Origin: Hsuehochloa calcarea
Taxonomy: Eukaryota > Streptophyta > Magnoliopsida > Poales > Poaceae
Assembly (NCBI GenBank): GCA_036346395.1
Contig: CM070599.1
Span: 3,153,232 to 3,217,231 of the forward strand
Reading direction: 5' to 3'
DNA length: 64,000 nucleotides
A model generated the notes under the pieces. That model was not told the DNA's origin. It searched no databases and worked only from the letters and a program-made list of their open reading frames with translations. Shown here piece after piece: positions 33,124 to 44,177 of this stretch. Position numbers and translations under genes: made by a program. The number at the start of each line of letters is the position of its first letter. The first letter of the stretch is position 1.

Positions 33124-33960
33124 TCAACGATGCGTTGATCGATGAGAGACGCGATCAAGAAGATCCTGAATATACTTCTCTTGGGATATAAAGAAACCAT
33201 CTGGAGTGGAAGTAACCTCAATCCAAAGGAAGTAAAGAAGAGGACCAAATTCCGACATAATGAACTGCTCACTCAGACGAGCCTTGACAAAGGCAATGTA
33301 CTCAGAATCATCTCCGGTGATGATCATATCATCAACATACAGAAGAAGAAGAGTCCAACCACGAGACGAAGTGTGGACAAAAAGGGCAGGATCATGATCA
33401 CTAGCTGAGAAGCCAGCAGCAGTGACCACAGAGAAGCACTCAAACCAAGCACGAGGAGCTTGTTTAAGGCCATAGAGAGCAACAAAAAGACAGACCATGC
33501 CCTCAGGAATAGAATACCCAGGTGGCGGATGCATGTAGACCTCCTCACGCAACTCGCCATTAAGAAAGGCATTCTTGACATCAAGTCGAGAATGCAGGCC
33601 GGTGGCGAGCACGCCACCAAAGAAGAGCGCGACAGTTGTCATGTGGGCTATAGGAGCAAAAGTCTCGTCTCCTATTAGAAGTCACGATCAACAAGCGCCT
33701 CTAGCTCAAGAGAGCCATCAAAGCGAGTCAATCATAGTGATGGGACGTGAGTGAAATGGAAAAGGAACAAGATCCCAAGTACTAATACGCTCGAGGGCAG
33801 CAATCTCGACCATGGCATGCTGCCACTCAGGGTGAGTAACAGCATCCCATTGGGAGACAGGATCATGGGTAGCTGCACCAGCAAAACCAAAACGGGTAAG
33901 AGGCCGAATCGACTGACGATCGCGAAGAGCATAGCGAGGAGATGATGACCCATCAGGGGA
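33124..33960 (-). pseudogene. Copia reverse transcriptase region
   Basis: RLDVKNAFLNGELREEVYM, YGLKQAPRAWFE and the catalytic YVDDMIITGDD box lie at 33595-33330 in one frame of 172 codons. The upstream RT start (WQHAMVEIAALE, about 33830-33800) is in another frame with a stop between. The active-site aspartates are intact but the polyprotein is not. Confidence 0.85.
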
Positions 33961-34162
33961 AGATGGAGCATCAGGGGAAGATGACTCATCTGGAAGATCC
34001 TCAATACGAGGTCGACGAGTGTAGAAGAGAGTGGGAGGAGCCTGAGGAGCCGCAGGAGACGAAGTAGCGGCGACAACGGCGGAGAGGCCTCGGGAGGTAT
34101 ATGTGGAGACTCAGTGGGGCAGGTGGATGAGGGCAAGACAGAGATGAGTGTGTCTGGAAAAG

Positions 34163-35061
34163 TCAAAAAAGATAGGGACTCCACAGAGGAAACCGAAGGA
34201 GAGACTCGTCGAAAGTCACATCCCGAGAAATCCGCATCCATCGACCAACAGGGTCCCAGCACCGATAGCCCTTGTGCTCGGCACTGTATCCCAGAAAAAC
34301 ACACTCAACAGATTGAGCAGTCAGTTGGGTGAGTTCTCGAGGTGCGAGGAGAACGTAGCAAATGCAGCCAAACAGATGAAGGGCATAGTAGTCTAGAAGA
34401 AGACCACAGAGACGCTCAACAGGGATCTCACCTTGAAGAGCAGAAGAGAGCTGAATGTTGACGATATAGGTGGCAGTGGAAACAACCTCGGCCCAAAAGT
34501 GAGGTGGAATCGAGATTGAAAACCGGCAATCATTCAAAATTTGAATTTGTAAACTCGGAAAACCCACGGATTTCAAATCAAAACGGTTATCGGAGGTTTC
34601 TATCCATGGGTGGAATAGAGGCGAATCATCGCTTCAAGGAGGTGACGATGCTTATGCGACACCATTCGAGCATGAGCACCGTGACAAGAGAATCGAAGAG
34701 AGTGCCACCGCCAAAGAAGGAAGGCTGCGCAGGTAACGAGATAGGTACTCGCCAGAAGAGTCAGCACGAAAGCACGAAAGACACGAATAGGAGTGGAGAA
34801 CTGTGTGTGAACTGTAGTGGCAAATTGTTTATAGATAGACAAGGTCTCACTATGAGAAGACATAAAATATATCCAAGTGTGGCGAGAGAAGTCATCTATA
34901 AAAATGATATAATATCGATGACCCCCTTTCGAAAGGAAGGGAGCCGGACCCCAAACATCTGAATGAACAAGATCAAAAGGACGCTGAGACACTGACTCAC
35001 TATGAGAATAGGGAAGCTGAATCTGTTTCCCTAACTTACAACCCTGACAATCTAAAGACAC
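34163..35061 (-). pseudogene. Copia integrase (copy A)
   Basis: Minus strand: CQGCKLGKQIQLPYSHSES then FDLVHSDVWGPAP and DDFSRHTWIYFM (35050-34890), then PPHFWAEVVSTATYIVN and FGCICYVLLAPRE (34500-34340) with VFLGYSAEHKGYRCWDP. Frames change between the pieces. Confidence 0.8.
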
Positions 35062-36750
35062 GTCTCCTGAGACAGACCTCAGAAGACCACGACGAACAAA
35101 AGACGACAGACGAGATCCACACAGATGACTAAGACGGTGATGTCACTACTGGAAAGAGCTGGTAGACGGAGTGGCAGAAGCGGAGAGACTGGCGGCGACG
35201 GCCGCGTGGAAGGAAGGTGAAGCGGTCCAAGCTCGAGAGGCGCCATGAGTCAAGGCGCCGAGGGCTAAAACCAACCAGAGCCCCCGTGTGGCGGTCCTGA
35301 ACACAACAAGAGTCGAGTCAAGAATGACCCGACAACCAAGGTCAGTAATCTACCCAGCAGAAAGAAGCTGCATGGTTAGGCGAGGAACATGAGCAACAGA
35401 AGGAACATGAAAAGATGAGTTGCTAAGAGGTCCTCGACCGAGATGAAAGAGAGGTACCATCGCCAGAAGAACACTGACAGGAGAATCAAGAGGTGTAATG
35501 AAAGACATAGTGGAAGAATCAGAAGTCATGTGAAAAGATGCTTCGGAATCAAGAATCCACGGGGAGGTACCTGACTGTGTAGGAGATGGTTTATCATTGC
35601 CCGAAGAGTCAATAGCGTAACTCGCCGAGGAGAACACAAGCGGCAAGTAGGCGTCAAGTCCCGCTATCTCTGCTCAATGAGAGAAACCGCTGAAGGAGTA
35701 GATGCAGATGTCGATGTAGAAGCACCGTGCGATGCTAGTAGAAGAACGACGTGAAAGATGCGGCGCTTCTTATAGCATCGAGACTCAATGTGGCCGACCT
35801 TGTCGCGATGGAGCAATGAGGACGGCCACCGCCAGATGGAGGCCGGCCACCACCACCTGTGGTAGCCGCTGGAGGAGGCAGTGTGCTAAAGCGTGGAGCA
35901 GTCGGTGTAGCAAGTGGACGAGCGGCGAGCACAGAGGGGAGTGGCATCAGACCAGCACCACTCAGGCGAGTCTTCTCTGCATATATCTCGGTAAGAGCCT
36001 CGAGAAGAGTGACACGAGGTGGCGTAAGAAGGCGGCACGCCTCTGCTCGAACTCGGGGCGAATGCGAGTAAGGAACTCGTAGACACGCCAAACTCTAGGT
36101 CAAGACGTACATCCGTGCAAAGACGAACAGAGCGACCCAAGAAGGCGAAGAGAGTCCACCGACACCGAACAAAGAAACTCGAGCGTAGAAAGCGTCAACA
36201 GTAGCATCACCCTGTTGAAGAGAGTACTCCTGGCGAACCATGGCCAAGTAGAGGGCATCTCCAGAGGGTTCGTAACGCTAACGAAGGTGAGTCCACATCT
36301 GGATAGCCGAAGGGAGTCCCACAACCTCGTAAGAGAACTGAGGCTGGACACTAGCGATAAAGACAGCAGCAGCCCAAGCGTTGTCGTCGCACCACTGAGT
36401 GTAGGCGGTCAATCGATCCGTGTAGGAATCCAGAGCCTCTTGGTAGGCAGAGGCAGCCTTATCATCGCAGAAGGCCAAGAGCCTCGACAACGACTTTGTC
36501 ATTACCGTCGAGGCGGCCGCATGAGACGTAGGCTCCGTCGGAGGAGTAGGGCAAGGCGGGCAGGTGACATCGCCAAAGAGGACGCCCCAGAGACGAAGAC
36601 CACGCATGTGGATGCGCATGTGAGACACGAAGTCGGTGTAATTAACACCATCGAAGCTCACCGGGCAGCGAGAGAGGGAAACGGTGCCCATTGGTAGCGG
36701 ACCGACTCCCGCGCGGCGACCAAGGCAACGAAGTCTAACAGCAACACGCG
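34610..36750 (-). repeat. Copia internal duplication, copy A
   Basis: About 2.1 kb holding gag (36925-36278), zinc-knuckle zone (36091-35735), protease (35646-35350) and integrase start. The same order is found again at 37270-39430 with many small indels, for example AGGAGGTGACGATGCTTATG at both ends of the comparison. Confidence 0.8.
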
Positions 36751-36925
36751 AACCACGTGATGTTGGTTTGCCAGCAAAGGATGGGGCTATGTTGAAAAGG
36801 CAAGTTCTCAGACTTATTGCGAGCAATGACCATTTGACGCCTCGGGGGACTACCCTTGGAGCACTCAGGGTTGCACACCAACCAAAGACCGGATCGTTCT
36901 GACATCGGGACTGCAAGTTTCCCAT
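36278..36925 (-). pseudogene. Copia gag (copy A)
   Basis: Minus-strand frame of about 215 codons with SFDGVNYTDFVSHMRIHMRG, ALDSYTDRLTAYTQWCDD and QPQFSYEVVGLPSAIQMW, a copia Gag core. Its first ~60 codons come from the unrelated insert between the two copies. Confidence 0.8.
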
Positions 36926-37270
36926 CCGAAATGGACATCGGGAAATGCCATCTGGAACCTCAACTTGTTGCTGAGGGTGGGAGCTACAGGCCAGCGAGGT
37001 ACACCGGCCAACCCTCGGGGATTTAACTTCTTGGGCTTTTGATGGCGTCCGATATTGAATTTCTTGTGGTCAACAAGGATTGAGCATGGTTGAGACCTGT
37101 TTCATGATCCGAAGGAAAAGATGGTCCCATCGCCAGAGGCCCCTATGTCTTGGACATCACACTTCCACAGACACAGGCATTGGGTCCTTTTGTCTTTCTC
37201 GTCGTGGGCTCCCAAAGGGATAAGGGCTTGGTATCTTGGAGCCGGCCTGGGAAATACCTCGGCCAAAAAT
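36750..37270. other. 520-bp unexplained insert between the two copia blocks
   Basis: The sequence from CACGTGATGTTGGTTTGCC to the start of copy B has no counterpart in either copy or in ordinary copia order. Frames at 37121-37360 (+) and 36735-36938 (-) are not recognised. It could be part of another element joined during the rearrangement, or a captured fragment. Confidence 0.4.
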
Positions 37271-39430
37271 AAGCGTGGAATAGAGACGGCAATCATCGCA
37301 GTACGAGCCGCCTCTCAAGGAGGTGACGATGCTTATGCTCGACACCATTCTCGAGCATGAGCACCGTGACAAGAGAATCGAAGCGAGTGCCCCGCCAAAG
37401 AAGGAAGGCTGCGCGAGTAACGAGATAGGTACTCTTGCCAGAGAGTCGGCCACGTAAAGACACGAATAGGAGCGGAGAACGCGTGTGTGAACTGTAGTAG
37501 CAAATTATTTATAGATAGACAAGGTCTCACTATGAGAAGACATAAAATATATCCAAGTGTGGCGAGAGAAGTCATCTATAAAAATGATATAATATCGATG
37601 ACCCTTTCGAAAGGAAGGAGCCGGGACCAAACATCCGAATGAACAAGATCAAAAGGACGCTGAGACATCGACTCACTATGAGAATAGGAAGTCGAATCGC
37701 TTTCCTACCTTACAATCCCGACAATCTAAAGACACGCCTCTTGAGACGGACCTTTAAGACCACGACGAACAAAAGACGACGGGCGAGATCCACACGGATG
37801 ACTAAGACGGTGATGTCACTCTTCGGAAAGAGTTTGGTAGGCCTTGAGGGCGGCTGGAGAGATCCGGAGGCGGTGGCCGTCGCGTGAAGGAAGGCGAAGC
37901 CGTCGGCTCCCGAAGAAGTGGCGAGTCAAGGCGCCGAGGGCCAAAACCAACCGTGAGCCCCGTGTGGCGGTCCCGAACACAACAAGAGTCGAGTCAAGAA
38001 TGACCCGACAACCAAGGTCGATAATCTACCCAGTGAAAAGAAGTCGCATGGTTAGGCGAGGAACATGAGCAATGTATGAACATGAAAAGATGAGTTGCTA
38101 AGAGGTCCTCGACTGGGAGACGAAAGAGAGGTACCATCGCCAGTAAGAACACCGACAGAGAATCAAGAGGTGTAATGAAAGACATAGTGGAAGAATCAGA
38201 AGTCATGTGAAAAGATGCTTCGAAATCAAGAATCCACGGGGAGGTACCTGACTGTGTAGGAGGTGGTTTATCATTGCCCAAGAGTCGATGTGTAACTGCG
38301 CGAGGAGAACACGAAGCGGCAAGTGGCGTCGGAAGTCCGGCTATCTCCGCTCAATGAGAGAAACCGAAGGAGTAGATCCGCACGCCGATGTAGAAGCACC
38401 GGTGGCAAGTGCTAGTAGAAGAACGACATGAAAGATGCCGCTGCTTCTTATAGCACTGGGACTCAATGTGGCCGACCTTGTCGCAGTAGCAGCAGCGAGG
38501 ACGGCCACTGCCAGATGGAGGGCGGCCACCACCACCTGTGGTAGCCGGAGAAGGTAGTGTGCTAAAGCGTGGAAGCAATCGGTGTAGCAAGTGGGCGAGC
38601 GGCGAGCACAGAGGAGTGGCATCGCACCAAGCGCACTCGGCGAGTCTCCTCTCGCACATATCTCGGTAAGAGCCTCGGAAGAGTGACACGAGGGTGGCGT
38701 GCAGAAGCCGGGCACGCCTCGCCGAACTTCAGGGCGAATGCGAGTAAGGAACTCGTAGACACTTTCAACTCTAGGTCGCCACGCACATCCGAGCAGCCGC
38801 GAGCGGAAGCGGCGGCCCGGACGGTGCGAAGAGAAGAGGTCCACACGACACGACAAAGAAACTACGAGCGTAAAGCGCCAACGGTGAGCATCACCTGCTG
38901 AAGAAGAGTACTCTGGCGAACCACGGCGTGTAGAGGCATCTCCGGAGGGTTAAATGCAACGGCGAAGGTGAGTCCACATCTCGAGACGGCTGAAGAGTCC
39001 CACAACCTCGTAAGAGAACTGAGGCTGACACTGGCGATGAAGACAGCAGCAGCCCGAGCGTCGTCGTCGCACCACTGAGTGTAGGCGGTCAATCGATCCG
39101 TGTAGGAATCCAGAGCCTCTTGGTAGGCGGCGGCCTTTATCATCTAGCAGCGCTGCCACCTCGACAACGCGCTTTGTCGCATTTGTCGGCGGCGCAGCAT
39201 GACGCGTAAACTCCGTCGGAGGAGTAGGGCAAAGCGGGCAGTGACATCGCCAAAGAGGACGCCCTGCAGGCGAAGACCACGCATGTGGATGCGCATGAGA
39301 CCACGAAGTCGGTGTAATTAACACCATCGAAGCTCACCAGGCGAAAGGGAAAGCGGTGCCCATTGGTAAAGCGGATCGATCGGCCTGGCGCACCAAGGCA
39401 ACGGTTCTAACGAGCGACACGGACTCGCAC
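37270..39430 (-). repeat. Copia internal duplication, copy B
   Basis: Contains gag (39337-38862), a clean zinc knuckle CYCDKVGHIESQC (about 38500-38455), protease start QSGTSPWILDFEASFHMTSD (about 38255-38195) and a broken integrase start (37700-37333). It has many 1-4 bp deletions relative to copy A. Confidence 0.8.
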
Positions 39431-40131
39431 GGCGGTTAGAGCGACGCTTTTTTCAGCCGAAACTTCTAACCGATTCACTCGCGGGCAGCAAACTTCTTAA
39501 TCGGTTCACTCGCGGGCGAAAAGATCGGCGAAGTTTTAATGGGCCGCCGAGCGCTTCGGCTTTATCTCGACGTCGCAGAGGGGACTAAGGTTCCCGCTGC
39601 TACCACCGTGGCGGTGCGGATCAGAGAAGATCTGGACAATGCGAGACAGGCGGCGACGACCGATCGGAGAAGAGCCGTGCGTCGAGGATGAGGCGGCGCC
39701 ACGGGAGCCTTGTCGGCGTCGGCGGTGGAGAAACCAGAGCCAAAAGCCGAGGCGAACCGAGCTGAAGCGCGGCGGGTCGGCGGCGGCGACGAGCTACGTC
39801 CCTGGTCGACCGAGCGGCGGCTCGAAGCTTCGGTGGCGACGGCCGATGAGGTGTCGGCGAACGGCAACGAGGCGTCGGCGGAGCGGCGGCACAGAAACGC
39901 CGACGGCAGCGCGCGATGGCGAGCCGAGGCGAGCGGCGCAGCAACTGATAAATGAGGAAGAAGCAAAGAGCGGCGACGGCGACCTGCCGCCGGCAGCAGT
40001 AGCAATGGGGGAGGCGTCGACAGCGCCAATGGCGGCCGGCGGTAGGCAGAGAAGCGGGAATAGTGGGAAGCCGCGGTTACGGCTAGGCGAGGAGGACAAG
40101 TTGCGCTGGCCCAGAGAGATATACCTAATGA
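39431..40131 (-). other. GC-rich leader of the minus-strand copia
   Basis: Between the primer site and gag. The overlapping long frames here on both strands are arginine/alanine-rich by-products of GC-rich DNA and are not called as genes. Confidence 0.6.
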
Positions 40132-40143
40132 GCTCTGATACCA
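40132..40143 (-). other. Primer-binding site of the minus-strand copia
   Basis: TGGTATCAGAGC (minus strand) abuts the 5' LTR and matches the 3' end of initiator Met-tRNA, as in plant copia elements. Confidence 0.9.
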
Positions 40144-40273
40144 TGTTAGGAATAGCAACTTGTATTCTCATAACACTAAAGGGCCAATATATATAGACAA
40201 GTACAGGAGGTGAATATGCAAATAACCCCTCATAACAATGGAGAATAACACAATGATACATATATCTCTAACA
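40144..40273 (-). repeat. 5' LTR of the minus-strand copia
   Basis: 130 bp, TGTTAGGAATAGC at one end and CTCTAACA at the other, matching 32257-32386 except at about nine positions. Confidence 0.9.
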
Positions 40274-40374
40274 AGAGTGAGCCCTACTCTCACTAGTAAT
40301 CACTAGAAGTAAAACATTATATTAATATAGAAGATATTATGCTCATGCACCAAGAGTGACAAGCAACGGCTTAC

Positions 40375-40449
40375 CACTGCCTTGCTCCGCAGAAAAAGCC
40401 GATCATGAGGCGATTGTCAAGTAGATATACTGATGTCTTTTGGTTCCGC
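40375..40449 (-). pseudogene. UGT80: Damaged UGT80 exon between two copia elements
   Basis: It should encode AEPKDSVYLLDN..PHDWLF..KAV. It begins GCGGAACCAAAAGAC, then has an extra base (GACATCAGTA), a missing base (AATCGCCT) and CGG where the conserved Trp of PHDW is expected. The acceptor side also lacks the two bases needed to complete the codon opened by the previous exon. The donor GTAAGCC is good. Only about 250 bp of host DNA (40279-40522) separates the two copia insertions here. Confidence 0.75.
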
Positions 40450-40527
40450 CTTTGCCAAAAATTACAGGTTGTCGGGATGAAATAGAAGTATATGCAAACA
40501 AACAAATAGTGCAAGATGAAATGAAGT

Positions 40528-40791
40528 TGTTAGATTACCTTGTCTTTATCCTTTGGTCTTTGTGCTAGTCTATTAGATTCTTGTCCGTCCCTTTGGTCTT
40601 TGTGCTAGTCTATTAGATTATCTTGTCTTTCTAATCCCTTTGGTCTTTGTGCTAGTCTATTATTCGCTATTTAAGTCATTTGTTCGCCACCCTATGTGGC
40701 TATGTGAACAGCCCCTTGGGCCTCTATATATTGTAATCCTCAATGTAAACATAATCAAGGATGCTAAGCCTATTGGCTTTACATGCTATCT
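40528..40791 (+). repeat. 5' LTR of the plus-strand copia, with internal triplet repeat
   Basis: 264 bp starting TGTTAGATTACC. Three tandem-like units of TTTGGTCTTTGTGCTAGTCT lie in its first 140 bp, followed by a common tail (CCACCCTATGTGGCTATGTG). Confidence 0.88.
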
Positions 40792-40804
40792 TGGTATCGA
40801 AGAC
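40792..40804 (+). other. Primer-binding site of the plus-strand copia
   Basis: TGGTATCGAAGAC, one variant of the Met-tRNA site TGGTATCAGAGC, directly after the LTR. Confidence 0.75.
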
Positions 40805-42539
40805 TAATCTCGTCCTGCACCCTTTCCCCGCTTAGCTTTTCACCACACGCACTCCGCCTCGCACCGCCGCCTCGCTGTCGTGCACGCTGCGCTCGCGCCG
40901 CGCGCAAGGCCTACACGTGCCACTCGGCAGACGGCCGTCGCGCGCCTCGTCGCGGCTTCTGCGCCCGAATCTCTCTCTCCATGGTTGCTCCTCCATCCGG
41001 CGGTTCGAGCTCAGCCGTTTGCCGGCCGTATGCCATGCGCAAAGCCATGACGGCCTCGCCGTCAAGGCCGGAAGGCGAGGCCGCTCCCTCGCGGACTCTA
41101 ACGCCGAAGCGGTCCTGAAGCGGCTCAGTGAGGCGGCGCCTCCTCAATCCACCCGATGCTCGAGAACGCGTCCGCGCTGGCGCCAGCCGCCGATGCGGGC
41201 GCGCGCGAAGCCGGCGCTCTGAGCAGGGAGAGCTCGCGCTCCGCATGCCGAACGGGTGACCACACCGCCTCGCGGCGACGCTCCGCACGACGGCGACTTG
41301 CGTTCATCGCTTGGCGCGGGCTATTGCTGCTTCCATACCTCAGCCAGGCTGCGCAGAACATCAAAATTTGATTCCCATCGTCCTCGACCTGCTAGTCCTC
41401 CAACTACTCCAAGTGGCGTGGCTACATCACCGCCGCTCGGTGCGCCATACTGAAGGACCATGTCCTCGGCCGATGTCGTTCATGCCCACGATGCGGCGTG
41501 GTCTCGCATGGGCTGCGTCGTCGTCTCGTGCGATCTTCAACGCCATCTCCCGACCTTCTCGGCGTCGTCCGAAGCGCGGCGGTATCCTCGCCGGGCGGCG
41601 TGGCTCGGCCTCGAGCAGCGATTCTTCAACAACCGCGAAGTCCGCGCGCCATCTTTGCCGGCGCGAGTTTCGCGCCTTCTGCCAGGCGCCTCTCCATCGG
41701 CGAATCATCGCCGCAAGATGAAGAATATGGCGGATGCCCTTGCCGACCTTGGCGAGCCCATTCGACCGTCTGGCCGGTGCTAAGCGTTCGCGGACTCAAT
41801 GAACGCTTCGGTTCATGTCGCAGCCGTCACTCGGCGAAGCCTTTTCCTCTTTCATCGATGTCCGTCGCCGATCTCACGCCTGGCGAGCTCAACATGGCGC
41901 CACCTTCAAGACCGCCGGCCTCGCCGCCGTCATCCTCCAAAGAAGCACGGCTCCGCCCTCGCTCCTCCGCGCTCTCATCCATTGCCGCGGCTGACCAGTT
42001 CGCAACAAATACCGCGGTCGGCAGCCCCGGCGACGTGGCTAAGGCGCTCATTGCTGGTGGCTCTTCAAGCAACCAAAGACCGGCGATCTCAAGGTGGCCG
42101 CAAAGGGCCCTCTCCTCAACCCACGGGCGGGGTCCATTCATGTGGCCCGGTTCACTCCTGGCAATCCTCGTGCTCCACCGTCGCGTCCGTCCGATCCCAT
42201 CACCACAAAGAAGCTCGTTTCTTTGGTATGCCCCCGGATACTTCACCCATCGCCATCCCGGGGCATACTACCAGGCGCCTCAATGAGCTCCGCCCTCCAC
42301 TTGGTCGCCATGGATCGCCGAGAATCTTGCCAACGCTTTGGCCGTCACCTGTCACCACCACCAAGCTCCTCGGAATGGGTGATTGACTCGTGCTTCCTCT
42401 CATATTGCCTCCAACCCAGGTATGATCACGGACCGCCATCTTCCTCTTTCCATCTTCTATTGTTGTTGGCAGCGGTGCCATTCTTCGTAGAGTTGGCTTT
42501 GGTTTTTCCACTCTTCCCGGCCCGTTTTGCCTCAACAAT

Positions 42540-43660
42540 GTCCTTCTAGCTCCTGATATTATTAAAAATCTTATTTCTGTTCGCAAATTCACCACTGACA
42601 ATTCTGTTTCAGTTGAATTTGACCCTCTTGGTGTTTCTGTGAAGGATCTCCATTCCAAAAACACCCTCCTTGGTGTAACAGCTCGGGACCCCTCTACACC
42701 TTGCAGCTTCCTGCATCTCCATCCAGTCCCTGCGCCTTGGTGGCAACTCCCTCCCCGACTACCTGGCATCGTCGTCTCGGTCATCCCGGCGCAGCTACCC
42801 TTCAGAGTCTTGCTCAGTCTTCTTCCATAGTCTGCAGCAAGCTGGCGATGATTCCTCTACGTCATGCGTGTCGACTTGGGCGCCATGTTCGCTTTACTCA
42901 TTTCATAGTTCTTCCTCTAGAGCACTGTAATTTTGATTTAGTGCATTGTGATGCTGTGGACATCACCTATTACCAGTGCATCCGGTTTCAAATATTACTT
43001 AGTTATCCTCGATGATCGCTCCCATTTTCTTTGGACCTTTCACATTGCGCTCAAGTCCGATACTTTTTCAGTGCTCTCTAATTTTTTGCCTATGTGCATA
43101 CTTCGCTTGGTTGCACCATCAACCGTGCAATGTGACAATGGGCGTGAGTTTGACAACTCTCTTCGCCGTGCCTTCTTTCTCGCTAAAGGTGTTGTGCTTC
43201 GCATGTCTCCGCACCTACACCTCACAAAGAATGGCAAAGCCGAGCGCATGATTCGCACCGCCAACAATGTCACCCGTGACTCTACTATTTCAAGCCTCCA
43301 TGCCCCCTTCTTATTGGAGTCGATGCCCTTCTCTGACCCACCCACCTCCCGAATCGCCTTCCCACTAAGACTCTAGACATGAGCACACCCTACTTTGCTT
43401 TCCACGGCACCCACCGCCTATCATGATCTTCGTACTTCTGGTTGCACTTGCTACCCCAACCTCGCCGCAACCACCCCTCATAAACTTGCCCTCGCTCTTC
43501 CCCAATGCGCTTCATTGGCTACTCTCCACGATCACAAAGGATACCGGTGCCTCGATCTCAACACTAACTGCGTGTCATCATCTCTCGTCATGTCATCTTT
43601 GATGAACGACCTTTCCTTTCTCTCGACACGGACCTCCACTCTCACGAGCTTGATTTTCTA
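42540..43660 (+). pseudogene. Copia pre-integrase and integrase region
   Basis: LLAPDIIKNLISV (about 42545), WHRRLGHPGAATLQSL (about 42763), LVHCDAVDITYY, LVILDDRSHFLWTFHI (about 43000), CDNGREFDN (about 43130) and HLTKNGKAERMIRT (about 43220) follow each other across at least two frames. Confidence 0.85.
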
Positions 43661-44177
43661 ACTAACAATGAGCCGCTAGCTCCTTCTTCGTCTCGCAGTA
43701 CAACTTCCGGTGCCCCGCCGATTCCCTCTGCAGTGCACGGTATCGAGATGCTCTGCTCCGCTCTGCCCTGTTCGCGAGGCAGCGACCCGGCACTCCTCCC
43801 CACGAGCTTCCACACCGCCAGCAGCTCGCCGCCCAGCTGTCTTTGCCAGCCGCACTGACCGCTGCTCTTTGCGGACCCGCGCCTTTATTCGGCTGGCCGC
43901 CTTGCCCCTCGATCGCTTCGGTCGGGCTCTACCAACCGACGCGGCCACCGCACGTACTCCAGCGCCATCCATCCCTGCAGATCCTATGGCAAGAACTTTT
44001 GAGCCTTTCATCACCCAAGTGTACACTCTGGCGCCCTCCACCATCACCATCATCACCATTCTTTGCTCTCCTCGCGCTCCAAAGATCATACCTTCCCCAC
44101 ACGGTATGTTAAAGATGGTCCTCCGGTTGGTCTTTATGCGAAATCACCGGTTGACAACAACCATGGTATGATGACTC

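Larger units (their letters stand above)
32257..40273 (-). mobile_element. Copia LTR retrotransposon, minus strand, internally duplicated (8.0 kb)
   Basis: Flanked by AGAGT on both sides (32252-32256 and 40274-40278). The 130-bp LTRs are at 32257-32386 and 40144-40273. On the minus strand the 5' LTR is followed at once by TGGTATCAGAGC, the Met-tRNA primer site, and the 3' LTR is preceded by GAGTTTGAGGGGGAGGGGGG, a polypurine tract. Domain order is gag, protease, integrase, RT, RNase H (copia order), but gag-protease-integrase is present twice. All frames are broken, so the element is inactive. It lies in a UGT80 intron in the same orientation as that gene. The LTRs differ at about nine of 130 positions by eye. 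Confidence 0.9.

Noticed and set aside
32730..33272. 180-codon minus-strand ORF
   Set aside because: Shadow frame over the RT/RNase H zone; the true copia residues are in the neighbouring frames.
33732..34304. 190-codon minus-strand ORF
   Set aside because: Leucine-rich off-frame reading of the integrase-RT junction of the copia.
39562..40261. ORFs of 198, 185 and 155 codons
   Set aside because: All lie in the GC-rich leader of the minus-strand copia on both strands, with biased composition and no domain.
41498..42386. 262- and 195-codon plus-strand ORFs
   Set aside because: Out-of-frame readings of the degenerate gag zone of the plus-strand copia.
43676..44171. ORFs on both strands (137 and 153 codons)
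   Set aside because: They cover the linker between integrase and RT of a dead copia; the composition is that of shadows.
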